Shown in pieces: positions 16,899 through 25,168 of a stretch of DNA of 52,642 nucleotides. Position 1 is the stretch's first letter; each line of letters begins with the position of its first letter. A model generated the notes under the pieces. That model was not told the DNA's origin and did no database searches. It worked only from the letters and a program-made list of their open reading frames with translations. The translations under genes and the position numbers were made by a program. Source of the stretch: an uncultured Porphyromonadaceae bacterium (lineage in GTDB: Bacteria > Bacteroidota > Bacteroidia > Bacteroidales > Muribaculaceae); the NCBI GenBank assembly GCA_900540625.1, contig UQGP01000012.1, positions 1 through 52,642 on the forward strand, given 5' to 3'.

Positions 16899-17939
16899 TC
16901 ACATCACGCCGATTTTGCGCAGATGCTGCTGCCAATGCCAAGCGTTAAGCATAGTCTGCTCCAAAGGCGTCTCGGCTTTCCATCCCAAGACCTTATTAGC
17001 CTTGGACGGGTCGGCCCATACCTGAATGATATCGCCTTCGCGTCGAGGGGCTATGGCGTAGGGAACTTTGACGCCGGTAGCTTTCTCGAAGGTGTTGATG
17101 AGTTCGAGTACCGAAACGCCATGTCCTGTGCCGAGATTGAACACCTCAACGTTCTCGTCCATACCTTTATTTACAATTCGTTTTACGGCAGTGACATGTG
17201 CGCGGGCGAGGTCGGTGATGTCGATGAAGTCGCGGATACAAGATCCGTCGGGGGTAGGGTAGTCATCTCCGAAGACACTCAACTGCTTACGTATGCCTAT
17301 TGCCGTTTGTGTCAAATAGGGTATGAGGTTTTGAGGTACGCCGTTGGGTAGTTCGCCGATAAGAGCGGACGGATGGGCACCTACGGGATTGAAGTAGCGC
17401 AAAAGTATTGCGTTGAACCAATTATGTGCAGCCACTGTGTCGCGTATGATGTCCTCGCTGATTTGCTTGGTGTTGCCGTATGGTGATGTTGCCGGTTTGA
17501 TGGGCGACATCTCCGTTACGGGATTTGAGTCCGGTTCGCCATATACGGTACACGACGAAGAGAACACTATGCCGCGGCATTCGGGTGTGCCGTTGATACA
17601 TTCCAGAAGATTGAGCAGCGAAACTATGTTGTTTCGGTAATATAGTAATGGCTTGTGTACGGACTCGTTGACGGCTTTGCTTGCTGCAAAATCAATCACT
17701 CCGGCTATGGCAGGGTGCGATGAAAAGATCGAACGCATTGCATCAAGGTCGGCGCAATCGGCTTGTATAAACTCGGGCCGTGTACCGGTGATGGCCTCAA
17801 TGCCGTCCAGGACACCGAGGTTGCTGTTAGAGAGATTGTCTACGATGAGAGCCTCGTATCCGGCATTAATAAGTTCGACCACGGTATGTGATCCGATGTA
17901 GCCCATGCCTCCGGCTACGAGTATAAGCGGCTTGGTCAT
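16899..17939 (-). CDS. galE: UDP-glucose 4-epimerase
   Basis: A 346-residue cytoplasmic short-chain dehydrogenase/epimerase that interconverts UDP-glucose and UDP-galactose with bound NAD. The NAD loop GGMGYIG is at residues 10-16, the catalytic serines lie in VFSSSCTVYG near 125-134, and the Tyr154-x3-Lys158 pair is present (SPYGNTK). Length equals that of typical GalE (about 340). It follows prfC by 86 bp on the same strand and feeds nucleotide sugars to envelope polysaccharides, as rfbD nearby also does. Confidence 0.93.
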   Translation of the reverse strand: MTKPLILVAGGMGYIGSHTVVELINAGYEALIVDNLSNSNLGVLDGIEAITGTRPEFIQADCADLDAMRSIFSSHPAIAGVIDFAASKAVNESVHKPLLYYRNNIVSLLNLLECINGTPECRGIVFSSSCTVYGEPDSNPVTEMSPIKPATSPYGNTKQISEDIIRDTVAAHNWFNAILLRYFNPVGAHPSALIGELPNGVPQNLIPYLTQTAIGIRKQLSVFGDDYPTPDGSCIRDFIDITDLARAHVTAVKRIVNKGMDENVEVFNLGTGHGVSVLELINTFEKATGVKVPYAIAPRREGDIIQVWADPSKANKVLGWKAETPLEQTMLNAWHWQQHLRKIGVM

Positions 17940-18025
17940 AAAGTGAATGTTTTATATAGGTGTAAATATAGTCGATGCATTGTTTAGGCCCTTCTTCTGC
18001 GGTACGGCGGTGCTGTTTTTCGGGG

Positions 18026-19612
18026 TTAAAATTCACTTGAAAAATGAAACTTAATGTCGGGAAAGTCGTGCTGAGCCATTTGCAGTACGTAGTTCGAGTC
18101 GGCAAGGAAGACGTCTCGGCCTTGGGTGTCGGTGGCGATATACTGGTATTTGCGCTTTTTGAAAGCGTCCAACGCAGCTTCGTTGTCCGACTCGATCCAG
18201 CAAGCCTTGTAAAGTGATATGGGTTCCCAGCGGCATTGAGCCCCGTATTCGTGTAGCAGTCGATATTGAATGACTTCGAATTGCAGTTGTCCAACCGTAC
18301 CGATGATTTTGCGGCCGTTGAATTGGTTGGTGAAGAGCTGAGCCACGCCTTCGTCCATTAGCTGATGTATGCCCTTTTCAAGCTGTTTGGACTTCATCGG
18401 GTCGGTGTTTTCGATGTATTTGAACATTTCGGGCGAGAAGCTTGGTAAGCCTTTGAAGTGAAGTTCGCGCGAGCCCTCAACAAGTGTATCGCCGATTTTG
18501 AAGTTGCCTGTATCCGGAATACCTACGATGTCTCCCGGGAATGCTTCGTCCACGATGCTTTTTTTCTGAGCCATAAATGCGGTGGGGGCAGCGAATTTCA
18601 TAACCTTGCCGGTGCGCATTTGCTTGTAGTTGTGGTTGCGATAGAATACGCCCGAGCATACCTTGACAAAGGCTATGCAACTGCGATGGTTGGGGTCCAT
18701 ATTGGCGTGTATCTTGAATACAAATCCGCTGAAATCCGGGTCTTCGGGCCTTACGGTGATATTCTCGGCGGTGACTACGGGACGTGGCGAGGGCGCAATT
18801 TTTACGAAGCAGTCAAGCAATTCCTTGACGCCGAAAGTGTTGAGCGCCGAACCAAAGAATACCGGCGCCATTTGGCCTGCCAAGTATTGTTCGCGATCGA
18901 AGTCCGGGTATACACCTTGTATCAGGTCAAGGTCTTCGCGCAACTTGGCTGCATCTACAGGACCTACGGCGGTGTCTATGGCCGGGTCGTTGACGTCTGT
19001 GATTTCGACACGTTCGCTGACTTTCTGCTTGTTGGGCGTGAAAAGGTCAAGTGTGTTTTCGTAAATATTGTATACACCCTTGAAGTGTGCGCCTATGTTT
19101 ATGGGCCAGCTTAAGGGTCGTACACCGATTTTGAGCTCTGCTTCGAGTTCGTCCAGTATCTCGAAAGGGTCGCGACCTTCGCGGTCAAGTTTATTGACGA
19201 ATATGATAACCGGGGTGCGACGCATACGGCAGACTTCCATCAGTCTACGTGTTTGGGCTTCGACGCCTTTGGCGACATCGACGACTATGATAACCGAGTC
19301 AACGGCTGTGAGCGTACGGTATGTGTCTTCGGCAAAATCTTGGTGACCGGGGGTATCGAGAATATTGATTTTGTATCCGTCGTATTCAAAGCCCATGACC
19401 GATGTTGCGACAGAAATGCCGCGTTGTTTCTCGATGTCCATCCAGTCGGAAGTCGCGGTTTTCTTGATTTTATTTGATTTTACGGCTCCGGCAATGTGTA
19501 TTGCTCCACCAAAGAGCAGCAATTTTTCCGTGAGGGTCGTTTTACCTGCATCCGGGTGGGAGATAATGGCGAAGGTGCGCCGGCGTTGTATTTCTGTGTC
19601 GAGTTCGGACAT
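18026..19612 (-). CDS. prfC: peptide chain release factor 3
   Basis: A 528-residue translational GTPase, the same length as RF3 in other bacteria. The G1 loop is SHPDAGKTT (residues 18-26), the G2 region contains RGISVATSV, G3 is DTPGHQDF, and G4 is FVNKLDRE. RF3 releases RF1/RF2 from the ribosome after peptide release and recycles on GTP hydrolysis. The gene stands 49 bp after rfbD and before galE. Confidence 0.96.
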   Translation of the reverse strand: MSELDTEIQRRRTFAIISHPDAGKTTLTEKLLLFGGAIHIAGAVKSNKIKKTATSDWMDIEKQRGISVATSVMGFEYDGYKINILDTPGHQDFAEDTYRTLTAVDSVIIVVDVAKGVEAQTRRLMEVCRMRRTPVIIFVNKLDREGRDPFEILDELEAELKIGVRPLSWPINIGAHFKGVYNIYENTLDLFTPNKQKVSERVEITDVNDPAIDTAVGPVDAAKLREDLDLIQGVYPDFDREQYLAGQMAPVFFGSALNTFGVKELLDCFVKIAPSPRPVVTAENITVRPEDPDFSGFVFKIHANMDPNHRSCIAFVKVCSGVFYRNHNYKQMRTGKVMKFAAPTAFMAQKKSIVDEAFPGDIVGIPDTGNFKIGDTLVEGSRELHFKGLPSFSPEMFKYIENTDPMKSKQLEKGIHQLMDEGVAQLFTNQFNGRKIIGTVGQLQFEVIQYRLLHEYGAQCRWEPISLYKACWIESDNEAALDAFKKRKYQYIATDTQGRDVFLADSNYVLQMAQHDFPDIKFHFSSEF

Positions 19613-19661
19613 AAGTTTTTGTTGATGTGTTGTCTGTGTAGTCGGTGTACTGGAGAGGGGG

Positions 19662-20519
19662 TTATTTAAGTTGTTGCACTACTCGGCCGAGGGCTGATTG
19701 CCATTCCGGGATGGTAATGCCGAAAGTGTGTCGTATGAGCGAGGTGTCCAGCACGCTGTAAGCCGGGCGAGTGGCTTTGGCCGGATACTCGGCAGTGGAG
19801 ATAGGAGTGATGGTTGAATCGTCAAATCCACCTATGCGAGCGATGGCTACGGCGAGGTCGTACCAGGATATTTCCCCGCTGTTGGCATAATTGAATATGC
19901 CCGAGGCATTTTTGCCGGAGACGATGATGTCGCGCACGGCATCGGCCAGGGTGGTGGCTTCGGTGGGTGACATCAATTGATCGGCGACAACGCGCAGCGG
20001 TGTATGATCTTTAAGTCTGCCGTAGATAGTGCGGACAAAGTTGTGCCCCCACGCGGCATATACTCCGGCGGTACGTATTATTAGAGCGTCCGGGCATATA
20101 GTCAATGCAGCTTTTTCGCCGGCCAATTTTGAACGGCCGTAGACGTTAAGCGGTGCTGTTGCGTCCGATTCGCGATAGGGACGTCGGCTTTGACCGTCAA
20201 ATACATAGTCTGTGGAGAAATGCACCATCTTCACGGTGTTCTGCCGACATGCGCGAGCAAGGGCGGCTACTGCTTGCCGGTTGATGGCATCAGCTTGGTC
20301 AGGATGGTCTTCGGCCGCATCTACAGCCGTATATGCGGCACAATTCACCAAGATGTCGGCATCGAAATCGGCGAGTGCTTGGCTGACGGCCTTTTCGTCG
20401 CAAATGTCGAGGTCGGAGTGTCCGCAGGCATACACATCAAAGGCGTCACCATTGTCTAATGATGACACAAAAGCCCTGCCGAGTTGCCCGTTGGCACCGG
20501 TAATAAGTACTCTATGCAT
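19662..20519 (-). CDS. rfbD: dTDP-4-dehydrorhamnose reductase
   Basis: A 285-residue NAD(P)-dependent reductase that makes the last step to dTDP-L-rhamnose. The dinucleotide loop is TGANGQLG (about 7-14), the catalytic pair is Tyr127-x3-Lys131 (NVYGRSKLAGE), and STDYVFDG is conserved. An ATG four codons upstream (20531) is possible, but the -7 box at 20540-20547 would place transcription start almost on it, so the ATG at 20519 is chosen. The other rhamnose genes are not in the window. Confidence 0.92.
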   Translation of the reverse strand: MHRVLITGANGQLGRAFVSSLDNGDAFDVYACGHSDLDICDEKAVSQALADFDADILVNCAAYTAVDAAEDHPDQADAINRQAVAALARACRQNTVKMVHFSTDYVFDGQSRRPYRESDATAPLNVYGRSKLAGEKAALTICPDALIIRTAGVYAAWGHNFVRTIYGRLKDHTPLRVVADQLMSPTEATTLADAVRDIIVSGKNASGIFNYANSGEISWYDLAVAIARIGGFDDSTITPISTAEYPAKATRPAYSVLDTSLIRHTFGITIPEWQSALGRVVQQLK

Positions 20520-20539
20520 TGTCGATCGCATATTTTCTG

Positions 20540-20547
20540 CAAAATTA
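20540..20547 (-). promoter_or_regulatory. -7 box of the rfbD promoter
   Basis: TAATTTTG on the minus strand, 20 bp upstream of the chosen rfbD start. Transcription would begin about 14 bases before the ATG at 20519. The -33 element is weak. Confidence 0.45.
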
Positions 20548-20570
20548 CAAAAAATCTCGGGATTAATGTG

Positions 20571-20578
20571 TACTTTTG
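20571..20578 (+). promoter_or_regulatory. -7 box of the BrkB-family gene promoter
   Basis: TACTTTTG on the plus strand matches TAnnTTTG. It lies back to back with the rfbD box and would give a leader of about 107 bases. The -33 element is not evident. Confidence 0.4.
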
Positions 20579-20691
20579 CTTGCTTGAATGGGCATACGCG
20601 CTAATGGCCGTGGCGTTGTGGCGTCGCCGGTCGTGATGTTGCAGTATGTGCCTTACCGGCATTGTTTTATTGTTCAGAACGATAGAGTCGC

Positions 20692-22104
20692 ATGAATGAC
20701 ACGAACGACACAAAACGACATAAGCTGAAAAGGCGTTTGGCCGATGGAATAGGCACTGCTAAAGCCTTGCTTAAAAGGCAATGGCAATACTGCTCCGGCG
20801 GAGTATGGAGTGACACTCGAGATACTTTCGGTGTTAGAGTGGTCAAAACGCTCAACCTCTCGGTCAAATCCTTTATGGATACCAATTTGCAGTCGCAGGC
20901 GTGCGCTATGACGTATCGCACGTTGTTGGCCATAGTCCCGGCATTGGCTATGCTTTTTGCCGTAGGACGCGGCTTTGGCATTCAGACATTTCTGCAAAAC
21001 CAATTGTACGAGATGTTGCCCGGGCAGACCGAGGTCGTGAACCATGCTATGGAGGTAATAGATTCGTATCTCGGATATACCGGAAAGGGCGTATTTGTCG
21101 GCGTCGGCGTGGTCTTGCTGCTTTGGACATTGATTTCGCTGCTGAGCAATGTCGAGGGTGCGTTCAATCGCATCTGGGGTATACGTCAGGGACGTAGCTT
21201 TTGGCGCAAGATGATGGACTACACTGCCACATTGCTTATTTTGCCCATATTGCTGATATGCTCGGGTGGCTTGGCTTTGTTCGTATCCAATACATTGCAG
21301 CATTTGTTTGATTACGAAATCGCAACTCCTATGATTTCGGTATTGTTGGAGTGTGCGTCATGGCTGCTGACGTGGCTGTTTTTTGCTGCAGCCTACATTT
21401 TGATACCCAATACAAAAGTTCGCATTTCGAATGCATTGCTTGCCGGAGTAATCGCCGGCACCGGCTTCCGCCTATTGCAATGGCTGTTCGTGACCGGACA
21501 GGTGTACGTGACGCATTACAATGCCATATACGGTAGCTTTGCTTTTTTGCCGTTGCTGTTGATTTGGCTTCAATTGACATGGGTGGTCACGTTGAGCGGT
21601 GCATTGATATGCTATACATCGCAAAGCATCTACCATTTTTCGTACAACGAAGACATAAAGCATATTTCGTGGAGTTATTACCAAAAGATAGCCGTGGCGG
21701 TGAGCGCCATCATTGCTCATCGTTTTGACAAAGGTCTCACCCCTCCGACGGACAATGATTTGTCCCGTCATTACAACATCCCGCCGAGACTTGTGACATC
21801 GGTCGTTGACGAGCTGACACACGCTGGGGTCATCAATTGCGTGATACTCGATGCAAAGGATGTGATTATCGGGTATCAACCGGCACGCCCCACGAGCGAG
21901 TTGACTGTCGGACATATTGTGGATGTGCTTCATAAGTACGGGCACAATGATTTTGTCGAAGGTTTTGACGAGGCTTTTGGCAACGTGGGTACGGCGCTTG
22001 ACAATATATGCAAAGCGGCTGCTACGGCAGACACGCGTCCCGTATCATTGCTAATAGAAGATTTGGAACATCCCAACCAACCAACAAATACAATAGAATC
22101 ATGA
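20692..22104 (+). CDS. YihY/BrkB family membrane protein
   Basis: A 470-residue inner-membrane protein. About six transmembrane helices lie between residues 60 and 310, including the family segment SQACAMTYRTLLAIVPALAM and YGSFAFLPLLLIWLQLTW. After the membrane part a winged-helix-like cytoplasmic domain follows (NIPPRLVTSVVDELTHAGVI), an extension common in Bacteroidetes members. The family was once called ribonuclease BN, but that name belongs to another gene; the true function is unknown, with transport suspected. Its stop overlaps the RidA start (ATGA), so the two are translationally coupled. Confidence 0.88.
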   Translation: MNDTNDTKRHKLKRRLADGIGTAKALLKRQWQYCSGGVWSDTRDTFGVRVVKTLNLSVKSFMDTNLQSQACAMTYRTLLAIVPALAMLFAVGRGFGIQTFLQNQLYEMLPGQTEVVNHAMEVIDSYLGYTGKGVFVGVGVVLLLWTLISLLSNVEGAFNRIWGIRQGRSFWRKMMDYTATLLILPILLICSGGLALFVSNTLQHLFDYEIATPMISVLLECASWLLTWLFFAAAYILIPNTKVRISNALLAGVIAGTGFRLLQWLFVTGQVYVTHYNAIYGSFAFLPLLLIWLQLTWVVTLSGALICYTSQSIYHFSYNEDIKHISWSYYQKIAVAVSAIIAHRFDKGLTPPTDNDLSRHYNIPPRLVTSVVDELTHAGVINCVILDAKDVIIGYQPARPTSELTVGHIVDVLHKYGHNDFVEGFDEAFGNVGTALDNICKAAATADTRPVSLLIEDLEHPNQPTNTIES

Positions 22105-22475
22105 AAAAAGTAATTGCAACTACCGCCGCTCCCGGCGCTATCGGCCCTTACAGCCAGGCCATCGACACCGGAACATTTGTATACGCTTCCGGCCAAATAC
22201 CCATCAATCCTGTTACCGGTGAAATTCCCGAGGGAATTGTTGCTCAGACCAAGCAAGCTCTTGCCAACGTGTGCGCCATACTCAAAGAAGCCGGCCTGAC
22301 AGTCGACAATGTAGTCAAGACTACGGTATTCCTTGCCGATATGGGCGATTTTGTCGCTATGAATGAGGTGTATGCTTCGGTATTCACCGCTCCGTATCCC
22401 GCACGTTCGGCTGTGGCTGTGAAGACACTCCCCAAAAACGTGCTTGTCGAGGTGGAAGTCATCGCTCTTCGCTAA
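22101..22475 (+). CDS. ridA: RidA family reactive-intermediate deaminase
   Basis: A 124-residue protein of the Rid/YER057c/UK114 family, of the usual length. The conserved features are present: APGAIGPYSQA near the start, VYASGQIPINP, and the C-terminal YPARSAVAVKTLPKNVLVEV with the arginine that binds the substrate carboxylate. RidA hydrolyses 2-aminoacrylate and related enamines released by PLP enzymes such as threonine dehydratase. The ATG at 22101 overlaps the upstream stop by four bases (ATGA). Confidence 0.93.
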   Translation: MKKVIATTAAPGAIGPYSQAIDTGTFVYASGQIPINPVTGEIPEGIVAQTKQALANVCAILKEAGLTVDNVVKTTVFLADMGDFVAMNEVYASVFTAPYPARSAVAVKTLPKNVLVEVEVIALR

Positions 22476-22500
22476 AACTTAGAGCAATAGACCGAGGAGG

Positions 22501-23817
22501 CTAAACTATAGCATCCTTTCGGCGTGCGGCCAGCATTTCGGCAACAACGAAATTGCTCCCACCCACAAAAACCACAGCATCGTCCTTGCCGTCGTCATAA
22601 GTCGTTTTGGCGGCGGCAAGTGCTTTGTGGTAGCCGTCAGCTACGGAGGTACATACTTCGCCATGTATACCGGCATTTGCTGCTGCGGCTGCTACATCGG
22701 CGGCGCGTGCGGCGCGAGGAGTATCGGGAGCTACAAAGAAATAACGGGCGTCACGTGGCACAGATGTCAGAATGTCCGCGTAGTTCTTGTCTGAGACGAA
22801 ACCTATGACAATGAATAGCTTGTGATGGTTCATAGCTGCCAGGCGAGGCGTAATGAACTTCCAGCATCCGGGGTTGTGTCCGGTGTCGCATATGACGGTG
22901 GGGCGGTGTTGCAGCACGCTCCATCGGCCTGTAAGGCCGGTGTCAGTCACGTGTGCAAAGCCGTGGCGGACAGCCTCCCCGTCAATATGCCATCTGCGTC
23001 TTACGAGGGCCTCGATGACGGCCATGGCCGTGGCGGCATTCGCTTTCTGACATTCGCCGGTGAGTTGTCCCCTGACATCTCCCCAGCGCGTACCGCGGTA
23101 GATGTACATGCCGTCTTTGTCTGTATCTATGTGTGCCCAATAGGGCTTTGCAACGGAGAGTGGAACACCGACAGAATCGGCAGCCTTGCGGAATACGGGC
23201 AGTATCTCGGCATCGGCTTCGCCTAAAACGGCCTCGGCGCCGGGCTTGAATATGCCGGATTTTTCGGCCGCTATGGCTGCGCGAGTATTGCCCAAGATAG
23301 CGGTATGTTCCAACGAAATATTAGTGACGGCGGCCACTTCCGGACTGATGATATTGGTCGAATCGAGCCGTCCGCCGAGTCCGACTTCAATGACGGCTAT
23401 GTCCACATTTTGTTTCTTGAAGTACTCGAAGGCCATCACCGTGGCCAATTCGAAGAACGATGGATTGCATCCGTGTATGTCCATGGACATATATCGTTGT
23501 ACAAAGTCGACTACATAATCATGGCCAATGGGCGTACCATTAACGCGGATGCGTTCGTCAAAGTCCAGAAGATGCGGAGATGTATATAGCCCTGTGCGGT
23601 ATCCGGCGGCCTGAAGTACGGCTGCAATGGTGTGTGCCGTGCTGCCTTTGCCGTTGGTGCCGCCGATGTGCACGCATTTGAGTCCTCGGTGCGGATTGCC
23701 GAAGGCGTCCGATAGTAGGCGTATGTTTTCGAGCCCGGGGTTGTAAGCATCCTGTCCGATATGGTGGAACGTCTTAAGTCGTGCGTATAGGTATTGGAGT
23801 GTCTCGTTGTAATCCAT
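22501..23817 (-). CDS. folC: folylpolyglutamate/dihydrofolate synthase
   Basis: A 438-residue Mur-ligase-family enzyme that adds glutamate to dihydropteroate and folates. The ATP loop is GGTNGKGSTAH near residues 52-62; later landmarks are AVIEVGLGGRLDSTN, NISLEHTAILG and ICDTGHNPG. The ATG at 23817 is preferred; a TTG three codons earlier overlaps the stop of the chromate transporter half. It ends 25 bp from ridA, facing it. Confidence 0.93.
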   Translation of the reverse strand: MDYNETLQYLYARLKTFHHIGQDAYNPGLENIRLLSDAFGNPHRGLKCVHIGGTNGKGSTAHTIAAVLQAAGYRTGLYTSPHLLDFDERIRVNGTPIGHDYVVDFVQRYMSMDIHGCNPSFFELATVMAFEYFKKQNVDIAVIEVGLGGRLDSTNIISPEVAAVTNISLEHTAILGNTRAAIAAEKSGIFKPGAEAVLGEADAEILPVFRKAADSVGVPLSVAKPYWAHIDTDKDGMYIYRGTRWGDVRGQLTGECQKANAATAMAVIEALVRRRWHIDGEAVRHGFAHVTDTGLTGRWSVLQHRPTVICDTGHNPGCWKFITPRLAAMNHHKLFIVIGFVSDKNYADILTSVPRDARYFFVAPDTPRAARAADVAAAAANAGIHGEVCTSVADGYHKALAAAKTTYDDGKDDAVVFVGGSNFVVAEMLAARRKDAIV

Positions 23818-23822
23818 TGATG

Positions 23823-24386
23823 TCAAAAGATGAATAATCCGGCGACGCCGGCGGCCACGATGGCCCAGATGGGGTGTATTTTCGTGAAAAAGACTATGCA
23901 GAAGGATGCGACACAGATGGCGATACTTGCCACGACGTCATAGGTCTCTGTCCCAAAGTTTTCGCTGTTCATCAGCAGCAATGCCGCTGATGCTATCAGC
24001 CCCACCACGACGGGGCGCAGGCCGAGAAATATGCCTTTGATGTACTCGCTGTCGCGGTGGCGTATGATGTAATGGTTGAGGCGTGACACAAGTACAAAGG
24101 ACGGAATCATCACCACCAGAGTACACAGCAGCGAGCCCAGAATTCCCCACCACCATCCGTCGAACCCGGCGACTCCGGGCGCTGTATAGCCAATGTAAGT
24201 GGCCGAATTGATACCTATGGGCCCGGGTGTCATTTGCGAAATGGCTACGATGTCCGTAAATGTTTTGTTTGAAATCCAGCCCGGCTCGACCACCTCGCTT
24301 TGGATGAGGGCGAGCATAGCATATCCGCCGCCGAAGCCGAAGATGCCAATTTTTAGGTAGCTCCAAATAAGGTGCAGGTATATCAT
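23823..24386 (-). CDS. chromate transporter, second CHR half
   Basis: A 187-residue membrane protein with one CHR domain: GIFGFGGGYAMLALI near the start and SQMTPGPIGINSATYIGY at about 50-67. Five or six hydrophobic helices follow. It is the partner of the gene just upstream; the two overlap by one base (TGATG) and together equal one full-length ChrA. Two short CHR proteins normally work as a heteromer. The family exports chromate, but here the natural ion is not known. Confidence 0.9.
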   Translation of the reverse strand: MIYLHLIWSYLKIGIFGFGGGYAMLALIQSEVVEPGWISNKTFTDIVAISQMTPGPIGINSATYIGYTAPGVAGFDGWWWGILGSLLCTLVVMIPSFVLVSRLNHYIIRHRDSEYIKGIFLGLRPVVVGLIASAALLLMNSENFGTETYDVVASIAICVASFCIVFFTKIHPIWAIVAAGVAGLFIF

Positions 24387-25003
24387 CAGGCATGTCCCTC
24401 CCCGGACTTGAAGACATTGTGCATACTGCGCTTAAACGCGAGAATGCCGCCAACGGCGCCGAGCACAATCCATAGTATTGGATTGGAAACTACGGGTAAT
24501 TTGGACCATATTAGCAGAGCAACGCCAATGGGGATGATGGCCGTGCGCCAGTCGATGTGTGCCGCGCGTGCCGCCGAGATTACGGGGGCGACTATCAGTG
24601 CAACCACGGCCGGACGTATACCTTTGAAGACTTTGATGAGTGTGAGATTGTTGTTGATAAGTTCGGGTGTAAGGAATATCGCAATGGTCAGGATAATCAG
24701 GAAAGAGGGGAGTATGGTGCCTAATGCGGCAACGATGCTGCCTCGGCGCATGGCCACGCGGTCGCCTACGGCTACGGCAATGTTTACGGCCAGAATGCCC
24801 GGAAGCGACTGGGCCACTGCCAGCAGGTCAAGAAAGTCTTCGCGGCTTATCCAGCGGTGGGTTGTAACGATTTCACGCTCTATAATTGAAATCATGGCCC
24901 AACCGCCGCCAAAGGTGAAGGCGCCAATCTTGAAGAATGTCACAAATATCTGCCAAAGCAGGTGCTCAGACGCGGGTGTATGTGTCTCGGTGGAATTGTC
25001 CAT
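24386..25003 (-). CDS. chromate transporter, first CHR half
   Basis: A 205-residue CHR-domain membrane protein: KIGAFTFGGGWAMI at about 22-35 and AVAQSLPGILAVNIAVAVG further on. The ATG at 25003 (MDNSTETH) is chosen because a -7 box TACCTTTG lies at 25034-25041; the 20 codons upstream lack support. It forms a pair with the next gene, coupled by a TGATG overlap, and folC follows. Confidence 0.88.
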   Translation of the reverse strand: MDNSTETHTPASEHLLWQIFVTFFKIGAFTFGGGWAMISIIEREIVTTHRWISREDFLDLLAVAQSLPGILAVNIAVAVGDRVAMRRGSIVAALGTILPSFLIILTIAIFLTPELINNNLTLIKVFKGIRPAVVALIVAPVISAARAAHIDWRTAIIPIGVALLIWSKLPVVSNPILWIVLGAVGGILAFKRSMHNVFKSGEGHA

Positions 25004-25033
25004 TATGTATGCGGTGTACTCGGTTTGTGCTCG

Positions 25034-25041
25034 CAAAGGTA
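25034..25041 (-). promoter_or_regulatory. -7 box of the chromate transporter operon
   Basis: TACCTTTG on the minus strand is a consensus TAnnTTTG box 31 bp before the ATG at 25003. The -33 element is not clear. Confidence 0.5.
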
Positions 25042-25168
25042 CGCAAAAAGTGGCAGACAGCATAACCGTGATTGTGCAGTCTGTCTCGACGTCTGTTGGT
25101 GTGTATTGTGTATATTGATGCTGTCCGATCCTGTTTTACGTGGATGGAGAGTTTTTTGCCCTTGCGTC

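Noticed and set aside
18458..19114. 218-codon open frame on the plus strand
   Set aside because: Shadow of prfC on the opposite strand; no family likeness.
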